Part shown: positions 56,662-64,000 of the stretch, in pieces | Layout: the number at the start of each line of letters is the position of its first letter | Position numbering within the stretch: the stretch's first letter is position 1 | The notes under the pieces: generated by a model | What the model was told of the DNA's origin: nothing | The model's input: only the letters and a program-made list of their open reading frames with translations | The model's database searches: none | Program-made: the position numbers and the translations under genes | Source: Pseudomonas sp. PDNC002 | GTDB lineage: Bacteria > Pseudomonadota > Gammaproteobacteria > Pseudomonadales > Pseudomonadaceae | Reading direction: 5' to 3' | NCBI RefSeq assembly: GCF_016919445.1 | Contig: NZ_CP070356.1 | Coordinates: 441,501-505,500, forward strand | DNA length: 64,000 bases

Positions 56662-56896
56662 ACAGCTGATCATCGACGCCCTCGGGCTCGAGGATATCGG
56701 CCCTGATGACATCGGCGCCGACGACGCGCTGTTCGGCGACGGCCTCGGCCTGGATTCGGTGGACGCCCTGGAATTGGGCCTGGCCATCCAGAAACGCTAC
56801 GGCATCAAGATCGACGCCGATGCCAAGGACACCCGCCAGCACTTCGCCAACGTGGCGAGCCTGGCCGCCTTCGTGACCGCCCAGAAAGCCGCTTGA
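56636..56896 (+). CDS. Acyl carrier protein 1
   Basis: 86-residue acidic ACP. The phosphopantetheine serine is in LGLDSVDALEL (Ser41). It carries the growing polyene chain or the aryl starter. ATG 56636 with AAGGAG 11 bases upstream. Paired with a second ACP 11 bp later, as in characterised aryl-polyene clusters, where the two ACPs have different partners. Confidence 0.92.
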   Translation: MSDLQLEIKQLIIDALGLEDIGPDDIGADDALFGDGLGLDSVDALELGLAIQKRYGIKIDADAKDTRQHFANVASLAAFVTAQKAA

Positions 56897-56907
56897 GAAC
56901 GCCGACC

Positions 56908-57156
56908 ATGCAAACCCGTGAGGACATCTACAACACCCTGCGCGACGCCCTGGTCGAACTGTTCGAACTGGAGCCGGAGCAGATCAGCCTCGACGCCAAC
57001 CTGTACGAGGACCTGGAGATCGACAGCATCGACGCCGTCGACCTGATCGACCACCTCAAGCGCCAGACCGGCAAGAAAATCGCCGCCGAGGAATTCAAGT
57101 CGGTGCGTACCGTGGGCGATGTGGTCGAAGCGGTCTATCGCCTGGCCAACCCATGA
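56908..57156 (+). CDS. Acyl carrier protein 2
   Basis: 82-residue ACP with the serine in LEIDSIDAVDLI (Ser40). It differs in sequence from ACP 1 (more FabC-like LEPEQISLDANLYEDL). ATG 56908 is preceded by GAGAAC. The stop overlaps the start of the membrane protein gene as ATGA. Confidence 0.92.
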   Translation: MQTREDIYNTLRDALVELFELEPEQISLDANLYEDLEIDSIDAVDLIDHLKRQTGKKIAAEEFKSVRTVGDVVEAVYRLANP

Positions 57157-57698
57157 CACGCCTGGTCGGGCTCGGCCTGCTGCTGGCCGGGCTGCTCTAC
57201 CCGTTCGCGATCTACTTCGGCATCGATCACCTGTCGCCGAAATTCTTCGCGCTGCTGCTGGGCGGCCTGTGGTTCGCCCGCAGCCTGGGTAGCGGGCAAC
57301 GTCCGGGACAACGCTGGATGGCCCTGGCCGCCGTGGTCTTCTGCATCGCGCTGTGGTTGGTCAACGAGCCGCACCTGCTGCGCTGGTACCCGGTGCTGAT
57401 CAGCGCGGGCCTGCTGAGCCTGTTCGCCCTCAGCCTGAAGTTCGGCCCACCGCTGGTGGAGCGCCTGGCGCGCCTGCGCGAGCCTGAGCTGCCGCCCCAC
57501 GCGGTGCGCTATACGCGCCAGGTGACACAGGTCTGGGTGCTGTTTTTCCTGGGCAACGGCCTGATCGCCGCGGCCCTCACGCTGTGGGCGCCACTGGCTT
57601 GGTGGACGCTGTACAACGGCCTGATTTCCTACCTGCTGATGGGCGTGCTGTTCGCCGTCGAGTGGCTGGTGCGGCAGCGGGTCAGGAGTCAAGGATGA
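57153..57698 (+). CDS. Membrane protein of aryl polyene cluster (COG4648-like)
   Basis: 181-residue inner-membrane protein with about five to six hydrophobic segments (LVGLGLLLAGLLYPFAIYF, FFALLLGGLWFARSL, MALAAVVFCIALWLV, YPVLISAGLLSLFALSL, VWVLFFLGNGLIAAALTLW, GLISYLLMGVLFAVEWLV). Related proteins occur after the two ACPs in aryl-polyene and xanthomonadin operons and have no known activity; a role in anchoring the synthesis complex or in pigment transfer is plausible. Four-base overlaps with both neighbours show tight coupling. Confidence 0.8.
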   Translation: MTRLVGLGLLLAGLLYPFAIYFGIDHLSPKFFALLLGGLWFARSLGSGQRPGQRWMALAAVVFCIALWLVNEPHLLRWYPVLISAGLLSLFALSLKFGPPLVERLARLREPELPPHAVRYTRQVTQVWVLFFLGNGLIAAALTLWAPLAWWTLYNGLISYLLMGVLFAVEWLVRQRVRSQG

Positions 57699-59371
57699 AA
57701 CCGATTTCCCTCGCCCGGCTGCTGCTCGAACTGCCCGCCGAACGCGCTCTGGCGCTGGAACCATCGCTGCCCGCCGGCGATTTCGTGCAGCGCGTCTGCA
57801 ACGTCGCCGGCACCCTGCGCCAGCGCAATGCCCAATGCGTGGCGATCCACCTGGAAGACGCCGCCGAACTCGCCATCGCCCTCTATGCCGCCTGGCTCGC
57901 TGGCGCCGAAGCTGTGCTGCCGGCGGATAACCTTGCCCACAGCCGCGAGCGTCTGGCCGCGCGGATCGATGCCTGGATTGGCGATCAACCGGGCGACCTG
58001 ATGCTGGCCGAACTGAATGGCCCCGCGCTTGAGCCCACCGAGTTGGATATCGAGAGCTGCCACCTCGTACTGAGCACCTCCGGTTCCACCGGCGAACCCA
58101 AGCTGATCGGCAAGTCCCTGCGCCAGCTGAGCAACGAAGTGCAAGTGCTGGAAGCCCTCTGGGGCGCCGAACTGGGCGAGGCGCGCATCCTCGGCAGCGT
58201 CGCCGCGCAACACATCTACGGCCTGCTGTTCCGCGTGCTCTGGCCGCTGTCCGCCGGGCGTGCCTTCCTGCGCCGTCAGATTGCCTTCCCCGAAGATCTG
58301 CAACGCCACAGCCTGGAACAACCCCGCTTCGCCTGGGTAGGCAGCCCGGCACTGCTCAAGCGCATGGGCGACAACCTCGACTGGCCAGCGCTGCGCCCGG
58401 TGGTGCGGGTGTTCTCCTCCGGCGGCCCGCTGCTGGCTGAAGCTGGCGAGCTGCTGCATGAACGCCTCGGCCAGGCACCGACGGAAATCTACGGTAGCTC
58501 CGAGACCGGCGGCATCGCCTGGCGCCAGGGCGGCCAGCTGTGGCAGCCGTTCGACGGCGTGAAGCTGAGCCAGGACGAGCACGGCGCCTTGCGCATCGAA
58601 TCGACCTACCTGCCGCCGGGAGAAACCGAGCAGACTGCTGACGCCGCGCGCCTTTGCGCCGACGGCCGCTTCGAGCTGCTGGGCCGGCTGGATCGCATCG
58701 TCAAACTGGAAGAAAAACGCATCTCCCTGCCGCAACTGGAAGCCGCACTGGCGAAGCATCCCTTCGTCAGCGAAGCCCGCCTGGGCGTGGTGCAGGAGAA
58801 CCGCGCCAGCCTCGGCGCACTGGTCGCCCTCAGTGACGCGGGCCTGCATGAATTGCGTAACGGCGGCCGCCGCGCGCTGACCCAACGCCTGCGCGAACAC
58901 CTCGCCGACCACTGCGAAGCCCTCGCCCTGCCACGCCGCTGGCGCCTGCTGCGGCGCCTGCCGGGCAATGCCCAGGGCAAGCTGCCGCAAAGCCTGGTGG
59001 ACGAACTGCTGCACGCGCCGCGCAGTCGCGACCCCGAAGTGCTGGCACACAGCGAAGCGGAAGGCGAGCAGCACTTCCAACTGGAAATCCCCCTGGACCT
59101 CGCCTACTTCCCCGGCCACTTCCCCAAGGCTCCCGTGCTGCCCGGCGTGGTACAGGTGCAGTGGGCGCAGCAACTGGGTCGCCAGGTATTCGACCTGCCG
59201 CCACGCTTCGGTGGCATGGAAGTGCTGAAGTTCCAGCAACTGCTGCGGCCGGGTGATCTCTGCCAGCTGTCGCTGCGCTGGGACGCCGAGCGCGGCAAGC
59301 TGTACTTCGCCTTCACCCGCGGTGACGCGGCCTGCTCCTCCGGGCGCATCCTGCTGGGGGCCGAGGCATGA
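57695..59371 (+). CDS. Acyl-ACP/CoA ligase fused to a FabA/FabZ-like dehydratase (aryl polyene)
   Basis: 558-residue fusion. Residues ~1-450 form an ANL adenylate-forming enzyme: STSGSTGEPKLIGKS (phosphate loop, about 127-141), EIYGSSETGGIAWR, a core ELLGRLDRIVKLEEKRISLPQLE hinge and a C-terminal lysine in LPGNAQGKLPQ. Residues ~465-558 are a hotdog dehydratase-like domain with FPGHFPKAPVLPGVVQVQWAQQLG, the His of the FabZ active site. The ligase probably loads an aromatic acid (the ammonia-lyase product) on an ACP; the dehydratase acts on 3-hydroxyacyl-ACP. In the E. coli cluster these activities are on separate proteins. ATG 57695 with AAGG upstream, ATGA overlap on the 5' side and 4 bp on the 3' side. 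Confidence 0.87.
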   Translation: MKPISLARLLLELPAERALALEPSLPAGDFVQRVCNVAGTLRQRNAQCVAIHLEDAAELAIALYAAWLAGAEAVLPADNLAHSRERLAARIDAWIGDQPGDLMLAELNGPALEPTELDIESCHLVLSTSGSTGEPKLIGKSLRQLSNEVQVLEALWGAELGEARILGSVAAQHIYGLLFRVLWPLSAGRAFLRRQIAFPEDLQRHSLEQPRFAWVGSPALLKRMGDNLDWPALRPVVRVFSSGGPLLAEAGELLHERLGQAPTEIYGSSETGGIAWRQGGQLWQPFDGVKLSQDEHGALRIESTYLPPGETEQTADAARLCADGRFELLGRLDRIVKLEEKRISLPQLEAALAKHPFVSEARLGVVQENRASLGALVALSDAGLHELRNGGRRALTQRLREHLADHCEALALPRRWRLLRRLPGNAQGKLPQSLVDELLHAPRSRDPEVLAHSEAEGEQHFQLEIPLDLAYFPGHFPKAPVLPGVVQVQWAQQLGRQVFDLPPRFGGMEVLKFQQLLRPGDLCQLSLRWDAERGKLYFAFTRGDAACSSGRILLGAEA

Positions 59372-60309
59372 GTGTGCGGCCCTGCGCGGTGATCCCGGTC
59401 TACAACCACGAGCACGCGTTGCCCAAGGTCGTGGCCGAACTGCTCGCCGCTGGCCTGCCCTGCGTGCTGGTGGACGACGCCTCCAGCCGCGAGTGCGCGG
59501 TGGTCATGGACCAACTCGCCGAAGCTCATGACACTTGGTTGGTGCGCCTGCCGGTGAACCAGGGGAAGGGCGGTGCGGTGATGGCCGGCCTGCGCGAAGC
59601 CGCGCGTCTGGGCTTCACCCACGCACTGCAGGTGGACGCCGACGGCCAGCACGACCTGGGCGACGTGCAGCGCTTCCTCGACACCTCACGCGAACACCCC
59701 GGCGCGCTGATCTGCGGCTACCCGCAGTACGACGCGAGCGTGCCCAAGGGCCGCCTCTATGCGCGCTACCTGACCCACGTGTGGGTGTGGATCAACAGCC
59801 TGTCGCTGTCGATCCGCGACGGTATGTGCGGCTTCCGCGTCTACCCGCTCGCTCCCACGCTGCAGCTGATCGACAGCACCACGCTGGGCAAGCGCATGGA
59901 CTTCGATCCGGAAATCCTCGTGCGCCTGGCCTGGCGCAACCAGCCGATGCAATGGTTGCCGACCAGGGTGCACTACCCGCTGGACGGCCTCTCGCACTTC
60001 CGCCTGTTCCACGACAACGCACTGATTTCATCCATGCATGCCCGGCTGTTCCTCGGCATGCTCTGGCGCTCGCCCGCGATCCTCTGGCGCCGCCGCAGAA
60101 CCTGCTTCGCCTCTCGCGAGCTAGAGCAGCACAAGGTGCAACGACCAACGGGAGTAACAGCCAAAGGCTGGCCCGAAGGGCGAGCGCAGCGAGTCAAAGC
60201 TGGCGAGGAAGCGGAGTGTGCAACTGCACATGAGCATTCCGAGTCAGCTTTTAACGCCGTGATGCCGACGCGCAGCAGAGGCGATGCGGGCTCTGGGAGC
60301 GACACGTGA
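59368..60309 (+). CDS. GT2-family glycosyltransferase with an abnormal C-terminal tail
   Basis: 313-residue protein. The first ~250 residues are a dolichol-phosphate-mannose-synthase-like GT2 domain: CAVIPVYNHEHALPKVV, VLVDDASSRE, NQGKGGAVMAGLREA, QVDADGQHDL, RDGMCGFRVYPL, MDFDPEILVRLAWR. The last ~65 residues (from CFASRELEQHK) are hydrophilic, low-complexity and not part of any GT2 domain. They are encoded by a hairpin repeat. It probably glycosylates or otherwise modifies the polyene or its lipid. Overlaps the upstream ligase as ATGA and the downstream acyltransferase as GTGA. In many related clusters the two domains are one protein. Confidence 0.83.
   Translation: MSVRPCAVIPVYNHEHALPKVVAELLAAGLPCVLVDDASSRECAVVMDQLAEAHDTWLVRLPVNQGKGGAVMAGLREAARLGFTHALQVDADGQHDLGDVQRFLDTSREHPGALICGYPQYDASVPKGRLYARYLTHVWVWINSLSLSIRDGMCGFRVYPLAPTLQLIDSTTLGKRMDFDPEILVRLAWRNQPMQWLPTRVHYPLDGLSHFRLFHDNALISSMHARLFLGMLWRSPAILWRRRRTCFASRELEQHKVQRPTGVTAKGWPEGRAQRVKAGEEAECATAHEHSESAFNAVMPTRSRGDAGSGSDT
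60118..60300. repeat. Dispersed hairpin repeat translated into the glycosyltransferase tail
   Basis: About 180 bp with a large imperfect hairpin: two 27-base arms (60196-60222 and 60225-60251) matching at 18 of 27 positions around a 2-base centre, including AAAGCTG/CAGCTTT at the base and TGTGCA/TGCACA at the tip. It resembles intergenic hairpin repeats that I recall from other Pseudomonas chromosomes. It is in frame and without a stop, so it becomes the C-terminal tail of the preceding protein. Confidence 0.6.
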
Positions 60310-61235
60310 GCGCACAGCACTGGGCGCAACAGCGCGAGCGCGGCAGCCTGCTGCTGATGCGCTTCACCGCCTGGGCGGCACGCACGCTGGGCCGGCGCCT
60401 GCTGTCGCCGCTGCTGCACCTGATCGTGCTGTACTTCTTCCTCTTCGGCGCCCGTGCCCGCGGGGCCATCCGCGAGTACCAGCAGCGCCTGGCGCAGCAC
60501 AGCGGCAATGCTGCGCTGCGCCCGAGCACCGGCCGCGTGTTCGGCCAGTTCATGGCCTTCGCCGATGCGATCCTCGACAAGCTCGACGTCTGGGCCGGCC
60601 GGCTGGACCTCTCCAGCATCGAGCTGAACGACCCGCACAACCTCCGAGCACAACTGCGCCACGGGCGGGGTCAACTGCTGGTGGGCGCGCACCTGGGCAA
60701 TCTCGAAGTCTGCCGGGCGCTGGCCGAGCTGGGCGAAAAGGTACGGATGAACGTGCTGGTGCACACCCGCCACGCCGAGCAGTTCAACAAGCTGCTCGGC
60801 GAGTCCGGCGCCAGTCACCTGCGGCTGATCCAGGTGAGCGAGCTGGACCCGGCGATCATGCTGCAACTCTCCCAGCGCCTCGACGCCGGTGAGTGGCTGG
60901 CGATCGCCGGGGACCGCATTCCGCTGCACGGCGGACGCAATGTCGAGGTGGATTTCCTCGGCGCGCCGGCCGCCTTCCCGCAAGGCCCCTGGCTACTCGC
61001 AGGACTGCTGCAATGCCCGGCCAACCTGATGTTCTGCCTCAAGGAAGAAGGCCGCTACCGCGTGCACCTGGAGCCCTTCGCCGAGCACATCCAGTGGCGC
61101 CGCAGCGACCGCGCCGAGGTCCTGAAACACTGGACCCAGCGCTACGCCCAACGCCTGGAACACTACTGCCTGCGCGCGCCGCAGCAGTGGTTCAACTTCT
61201 ACCCGTTCTGGAAAGCCCATGACGACAGCCACTGA
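60306..61235 (+). CDS. LpxL/HtrB-like lauroyl acyltransferase of aryl polyene cluster
   Basis: 309-residue inner-membrane-associated acyltransferase. A hydrophobic N-terminal segment (LLSPLLHLIVLYFFLFG) precedes the lipid A acyltransferase motif VGAHLGNLEVCRAL (H-X4-E), followed by GDRIPLHGGRNVEVDFLGAPAAFPQGPWLLA. In the aryl-polyene pathway such an enzyme is thought to attach an acyl or polyene chain to the lipid anchor. The start is GTG 60306 within GTGA, overlapping the glycosyltransferase stop. It overlaps the ammonia-lyase gene by 17 bp. Confidence 0.87.
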   Translation: MSAQHWAQQRERGSLLLMRFTAWAARTLGRRLLSPLLHLIVLYFFLFGARARGAIREYQQRLAQHSGNAALRPSTGRVFGQFMAFADAILDKLDVWAGRLDLSSIELNDPHNLRAQLRHGRGQLLVGAHLGNLEVCRALAELGEKVRMNVLVHTRHAEQFNKLLGESGASHLRLIQVSELDPAIMLQLSQRLDAGEWLAIAGDRIPLHGGRNVEVDFLGAPAAFPQGPWLLAGLLQCPANLMFCLKEEGRYRVHLEPFAEHIQWRRSDRAEVLKHWTQRYAQRLEHYCLRAPQQWFNFYPFWKAHDDSH

Positions 61236-62760
61236 AGCGCCGGTTTTCGGCCAAGGCCACCTGAGCATCGAACAGATCGTCGCCCTCGCCGAGCGCCGCG
61301 TCGAAAGCCGCCTGGACGACGACACCGACTTCCGCGCACGCATCGCCCGTGGCGCGCAGTTCCTCGATACCCTGCTGGACAAGGAAGGCGTGATTTACGG
61401 CGTGACCACCGGCTATGGCGATTCCTGCGTGGTCGCCGTGCCGCTTGAGCACGTCGAGGCGCTGCCGCAGCACCTGTTCACCTTCCACGGTTGCGGCCTG
61501 GGCAAGCTGCTCGATCCGCAGGCCACCCGCGCCGTGCTGGCCGCGCGCCTGCGCTCGCTGAGCCACGGGGTTTCCGGCGTGCGCCTGGAACTGCTGGAGC
61601 GCCTGCATGCCTTCCTCGAACACGACATCCTGCCGCTGATTCCGGAAGAGGGTTCGGTGGGCGCCAGCGGCGACCTCACGCCGCTGTCCTACGTCGCCGC
61701 CACCCTCGCCGGTGAGCGCGACGTGCTCTGGCGTGGTGAGCGCCGCAGCGCCGCCGAAGTCCACGCCGAGCTGGGCTGGCAGCCGCTGGTGCTGCGCCCC
61801 AAGGAAGCCCTGGCGCTGATGAACGGCACCGCGGTGATGACCGGCCTCGCCTGCCTCGCCTATGTGCGCGCCGACTACCTGCTCAAGCTCGCCACCCGCA
61901 TCACCGCGCTCAACGTCATTGCCCTGCAAGGCAACCCGGAACACTTCGACGAACGCCTGTTCGCTGCCAAGCCGCACCCGGGGCAGATGCAGGTCGCCGC
62001 GTGGATTCGCCAGGACCTCGCCATCGATGCGCCGACGCCACCGCTGCACCGCCTGCAGGATCGCTACTCGCTGCGCTGCGCGCCCCACGTGCTGGGCGTA
62101 TTGGCCGACAGCCTGGGCCTGCTGCGGCAGTTCATCGAGATCGAACTGAACAGCGCCAACGACAACCCGATCATCGACGCCGAGGACGAACGCGTCCTCC
62201 ACGGCGGGCACTTCTACGGCGGCCATATCGCCTTCGCCATGGACAGCCTGAAGAACCTGGTCGGCAACGTCGCCGACCTGCTCGACCGGCAGCTCGCGCT
62301 GCTGGTGGACACCCGCTACAACCATGGCCTGCCGAGCAACCTCTCGGGCGCGCCGGCCGATCGCACGATGATCAACCACGGCTTCAAGGCCGTGCAGATC
62401 GGCGCCAGCGCCTGGACCGCCGAGGCGCTGAAGAACACCCTGCCGGCCAGCGTGTTCTCGCGCTCCACCGAGTGCCACAACCAGGACAAGGTGAGCATGG
62501 GCACCATCGCCGCGCGCGATGCCCTGCGCAGCCTGGAGCTCACCGAGCAGGTTGCCGCTGCGACGCTGCTGGCCGCGCAACAGGGCGTCTGGCTGCGCTG
62601 CAACGAGGCCGGCGCGCGTCCGCTGCCGGCACCGCTGGGCGGCATGCACGAACAACTGGCGCAGGACTTCCCGCCGCTGATCGAGGATCGCGCCCTGGAA
62701 GGCGAACTGCGCCTGTGCCTGGAGCGCATCCGCGCGCGCCACTGGGGGCTTTATGCGTAA
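61219..62760 (+). CDS. Aromatic amino acid (Phe/Tyr/His) ammonia-lyase, MIO-dependent
   Basis: 513-residue lyase releasing ammonia from an aromatic amino acid to give an arylacrylate. The self-formed MIO cofactor triad Ala149-Ser150-Gly151 lies in GSVGASGDLTPLSY. Other family stretches: YGVTTGYGDSC, NGTAVMTGLACLAY, SANDNPII, GNFHG-like GGHFYGGHIAFAMDSLKN. The selectivity loop reads LFTFHGCGLG (about residues 90-99) rather than the histidase Ser-His or PAL Phe-Leu, so the substrate may be tyrosine or phenylalanine. The context (polyene cluster with an aryl starter) favours a 4-coumarate or cinnamate product over histidine degradation. ATG 61219. No other hut gene is near. Confidence 0.9.
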   Translation: MTTATEAPVFGQGHLSIEQIVALAERRVESRLDDDTDFRARIARGAQFLDTLLDKEGVIYGVTTGYGDSCVVAVPLEHVEALPQHLFTFHGCGLGKLLDPQATRAVLAARLRSLSHGVSGVRLELLERLHAFLEHDILPLIPEEGSVGASGDLTPLSYVAATLAGERDVLWRGERRSAAEVHAELGWQPLVLRPKEALALMNGTAVMTGLACLAYVRADYLLKLATRITALNVIALQGNPEHFDERLFAAKPHPGQMQVAAWIRQDLAIDAPTPPLHRLQDRYSLRCAPHVLGVLADSLGLLRQFIEIELNSANDNPIIDAEDERVLHGGHFYGGHIAFAMDSLKNLVGNVADLLDRQLALLVDTRYNHGLPSNLSGAPADRTMINHGFKAVQIGASAWTAEALKNTLPASVFSRSTECHNQDKVSMGTIAARDALRSLELTEQVAAATLLAAQQGVWLRCNEAGARPLPAPLGGMHEQLAQDFPPLIEDRALEGELRLCLERIRARHWGLYA

Positions 62761-63190
62761 GGCCGGGGTGTTGCAGGCCGAGGTGGAAATCCTCGTGCCG
62801 TTCTTCGACGTGGACATGATGGAAGTGGTCTGGCACGGCCACTACGTCAAGTATCTGGAAGTGGCGCGCTGCGCCCTGCTCGACAAGCTCGACCACAACT
62901 ACGCGCAGATGCGCGAGGCGGGCTACGCCTGGCCGGTGATCGACCTGCAGCTGCGCTACGTGCGCGGCGCGCGCTTCGGCCAGCGCATCAGCGTGCGCGC
63001 CGACCTGGTGGAGTGGGAGAACCGCCTGAAGATCAACTACCTGATCAGCGACGCCGAAACCGGCGAGCGCCTGACCCGCGCCAGCAGCAGCCAGGTGGCA
63101 GTGGAAATCGCCAGCCGCGAGATGCAGATGGTCTCCCCGCCGGTGTTCATCGCCGCCGTGCAGCGCGCGCTGGAGGCCGAAGCATGCTGA
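62753..63190 (+). CDS. 4-hydroxybenzoyl-CoA-type (YbgC-like) thioesterase
   Basis: 145-residue hotdog thioesterase. VPFFDVDMMEVVWHGHYVKYLEVAR holds the catalytic Asp and the WH(G/x)HY motif of 4HBT/YbgC enzymes. It probably releases the aryl or polyene acyl chain, or edits ACP-bound intermediates. ATG 62753, overlapping the lyase by 8 bp. The stop overlaps the LolA-like start by 7 bp. Confidence 0.9.
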   Translation: MRKAGVLQAEVEILVPFFDVDMMEVVWHGHYVKYLEVARCALLDKLDHNYAQMREAGYAWPVIDLQLRYVRGARFGQRISVRADLVEWENRLKINYLISDAETGERLTRASSSQVAVEIASREMQMVSPPVFIAAVQRALEAEAC

Positions 63191-63777
63191 AGCGCGTCTT
63201 GCTTGCCTGGGGTCTGCTGCTGGCTCCGCTGGCCCACGCCTTCAACCTGCCGCAACTGGCCGCGCAACTGGGCAAGCCGGCGGTGGTGCGGGGCGAATTC
63301 GTCCAGGAGAAACATCTGCGCTCCCTGCCGCAGCCGCTGGTGAGCAAGGGACATTTCGTCCTGGCCAAGCAGCACGGTCTGCTCTGGCTGCTGCAGACGC
63401 CGCTCAAGCAGGACTACCGCATTGACGACCAGGGCATCGCCCGGCGCGACGTCAACGGCTGGCAGCAACTGCCGCAACGCAGCGCCAGCGCACAGCAGAA
63501 CCGCCTGTTCCTCGCTGTGCTGGAAGGCGACAGCAGCGGCCTGCAACGGGATTTCGACCTCGCGCTGAGCGGCGAGTCGAACGACTGGAAACTTACCCTC
63601 ACGCCGCGCGCCGTGCTGCTCAAGCAGATCTTCGACAGCATCGAGATCGCCGGCGGCGAGCTGGTGCAGCGCATCGAGCTGCACGAAGCGCAGGGCGACC
63701 GCACCGTGCTGCGCATGAGCAGCAGCCAACCCGGCGACAGCCTGACCGATGCGGAGCGAAGCGACTTTGCCCGCTGA
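63184..63777 (+). CDS. LolA-like outer-membrane lipoprotein carrier of the polyene cluster
   Basis: 197-residue periplasmic protein. Signal peptide MLKRVLLAWGLLLAPLAHA, cut before FNLPQLA. The mature part is LolA-like: VVRGEFVQEKHLRSLPQPLVSKGHFVLAKQHGLLWLLQTP and a C-terminal DRTVLRMSSSQPGDSLTDAER. It probably carries the polyene-lipid across the periplasm in step with the MMPL exporter that follows. ATG 63184 overlaps the previous gene. Confidence 0.88.
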   Translation: MLKRVLLAWGLLLAPLAHAFNLPQLAAQLGKPAVVRGEFVQEKHLRSLPQPLVSKGHFVLAKQHGLLWLLQTPLKQDYRIDDQGIARRDVNGWQQLPQRSASAQQNRLFLAVLEGDSSGLQRDFDLALSGESNDWKLTLTPRAVLLKQIFDSIEIAGGELVQRIELHEAQGDRTVLRMSSSQPGDSLTDAERSDFAR

Positions 63778-64000
63778 GCGGCCGCAGTGGTTGCCACGCC
63801 TGGTAATTGCCGGGCTGCTGGCGCTGCTCGCCCTCGCGGCCTGGCAATGGCGCCACGGCCCGCCGCTGAGCACCGATCTGCTGGAGTTAGTGCCCGGCAG
63901 CAGCCGTGACGCCTTGCAGAAGCAGGCCGAGCAGCGCATGCAGGAACCGCTTAATCGCGAGCTGATCGTGCTGGTTGGCTACCCCGAGCGTGACACGGCC
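63749..64000 (+). CDS. MMPL/RND-family exporter (5' end only)
   Basis: 84 codons run off the window. The N-terminus has a cytoplasmic basic start, one transmembrane segment (LVIAGLLALLALAAWQWRHG) and then a periplasmic start STDLLELVPGSSRDALQKQAEQRM...LNRELIVLVGYPE. This is the pattern of MMPL exporters in aryl-polyene clusters, with DLLELVP typical after TM1. ATG 63749 overlaps the LolA-like gene by 29 bp. The remaining ~700 residues are outside the window. Confidence 0.85.
   Translation, partial: MRSEATLPAERPQWLPRLVIAGLLALLALAAWQWRHGPPLSTDLLELVPGSSRDALQKQAEQRMQEPLNRELIVLVGYPERDTA

Noticed and set aside
60196-60251. Integron attC site
   Set aside because: The imperfect hairpin recalls attC by shape, but no RYYYAAC/GTTRRRY core pair could be found and no integrase is near.

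Overview
The window is high-GC proteobacterial DNA whose gene content and order match the chromosome of a Pseudomonas close to the P. aeruginosa / P. nitroreducens / P. citronellolis group. The series waaL ... waaP-waaG-waaC-waaF, glnE, aceE-aceF, dipA-like, msrA, rlmJ, acyl-CoA dehydrogenase, cvrA-like antiporter, MscK-like channel, selO, metY, tandem Usp, ParA-like corresponds to the PA4996-PA5028 stretch of PAO1 as I remember it, with several local rearrangements. The species cannot be fixed from this sequence alone.

Region 1 (1-21306) is the lipopolysaccharide inner/outer-core locus. On the minus strand lie hldE (cut by the window edge), a dnpA-type de-N-acetylase, a mig-14-type peptide-resistance gene and the lipid A flippase msbA. 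Two plus-strand genes follow (a kinase-fold protein and a GT8-type glycosyltransferase). They converge on a long minus-strand operon that reads waaF-waaC-waaG-waaP-wapP-wapQ-(double kinase)-carbamoyltransferase-glycosyltransferase-ugd-two glycosyltransferases-waaL. Most of its 5' half is joined by 4-base stop/start overlaps. The ugd gene and three of the glycosyltransferase-like genes form a variable block between the conserved heptose/kinase part and the O-antigen ligase.

Region 2 (21307-32547) is core metabolism and signalling: glnE (minus), divergent from aceE-aceF (plus), then a GAF-PAS-GGDEF-EAL protein and msrA. Two copies of a GTAGT-N3-ACTAC palindrome, 52 bp apart centre to centre, sit between glnE and aceE and look like an operator.

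Region 3 (32548-35928) is a small accessory insertion between msrA and rlmJ. It holds a compositionally different alpha/beta hydrolase, a broken second copy of the 3' half of rlmJ, and an unknown secreted protein.

Region 4 (36109-47200) holds an acyl-CoA dehydrogenase, a small membrane-anchored unknown, a K+/H+ antiporter, an MscK-like channel, selO and metY. A 263-bp noncoding element built of nested inverted repeats lies directly before selO.

Region 5 (47201-54832) holds a chemoreceptor, a REP-type repeat, a DUF3077-type small protein and an Rhs gene reduced to its C-terminal tip, followed by an overlapping membrane protein (putative immunity). After these come trxC, a hotdog thioesterase, a tandem universal stress protein and a ParA-like ATPase.

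Region 6 (55157-64000, continuing beyond the window) is an aryl-polyene/xanthomonadin-type biosynthetic operon. In order it has a ketoacyl-synthase-like protein, an acyltransferase, two acyl carrier proteins, a membrane protein, an acyl ligase fused to a dehydratase, a GT2 glycosyltransferase, an LpxL-like acyltransferase, an aromatic amino acid ammonia-lyase, a thioesterase, a LolA-like carrier and the start of an MMPL exporter. The glycosyltransferase ends in a translated hairpin repeat exactly where related clusters have a glycosyltransferase-acyltransferase fusion.

I saw no tRNA, rRNA, CRISPR array, intact transposase gene or phage.
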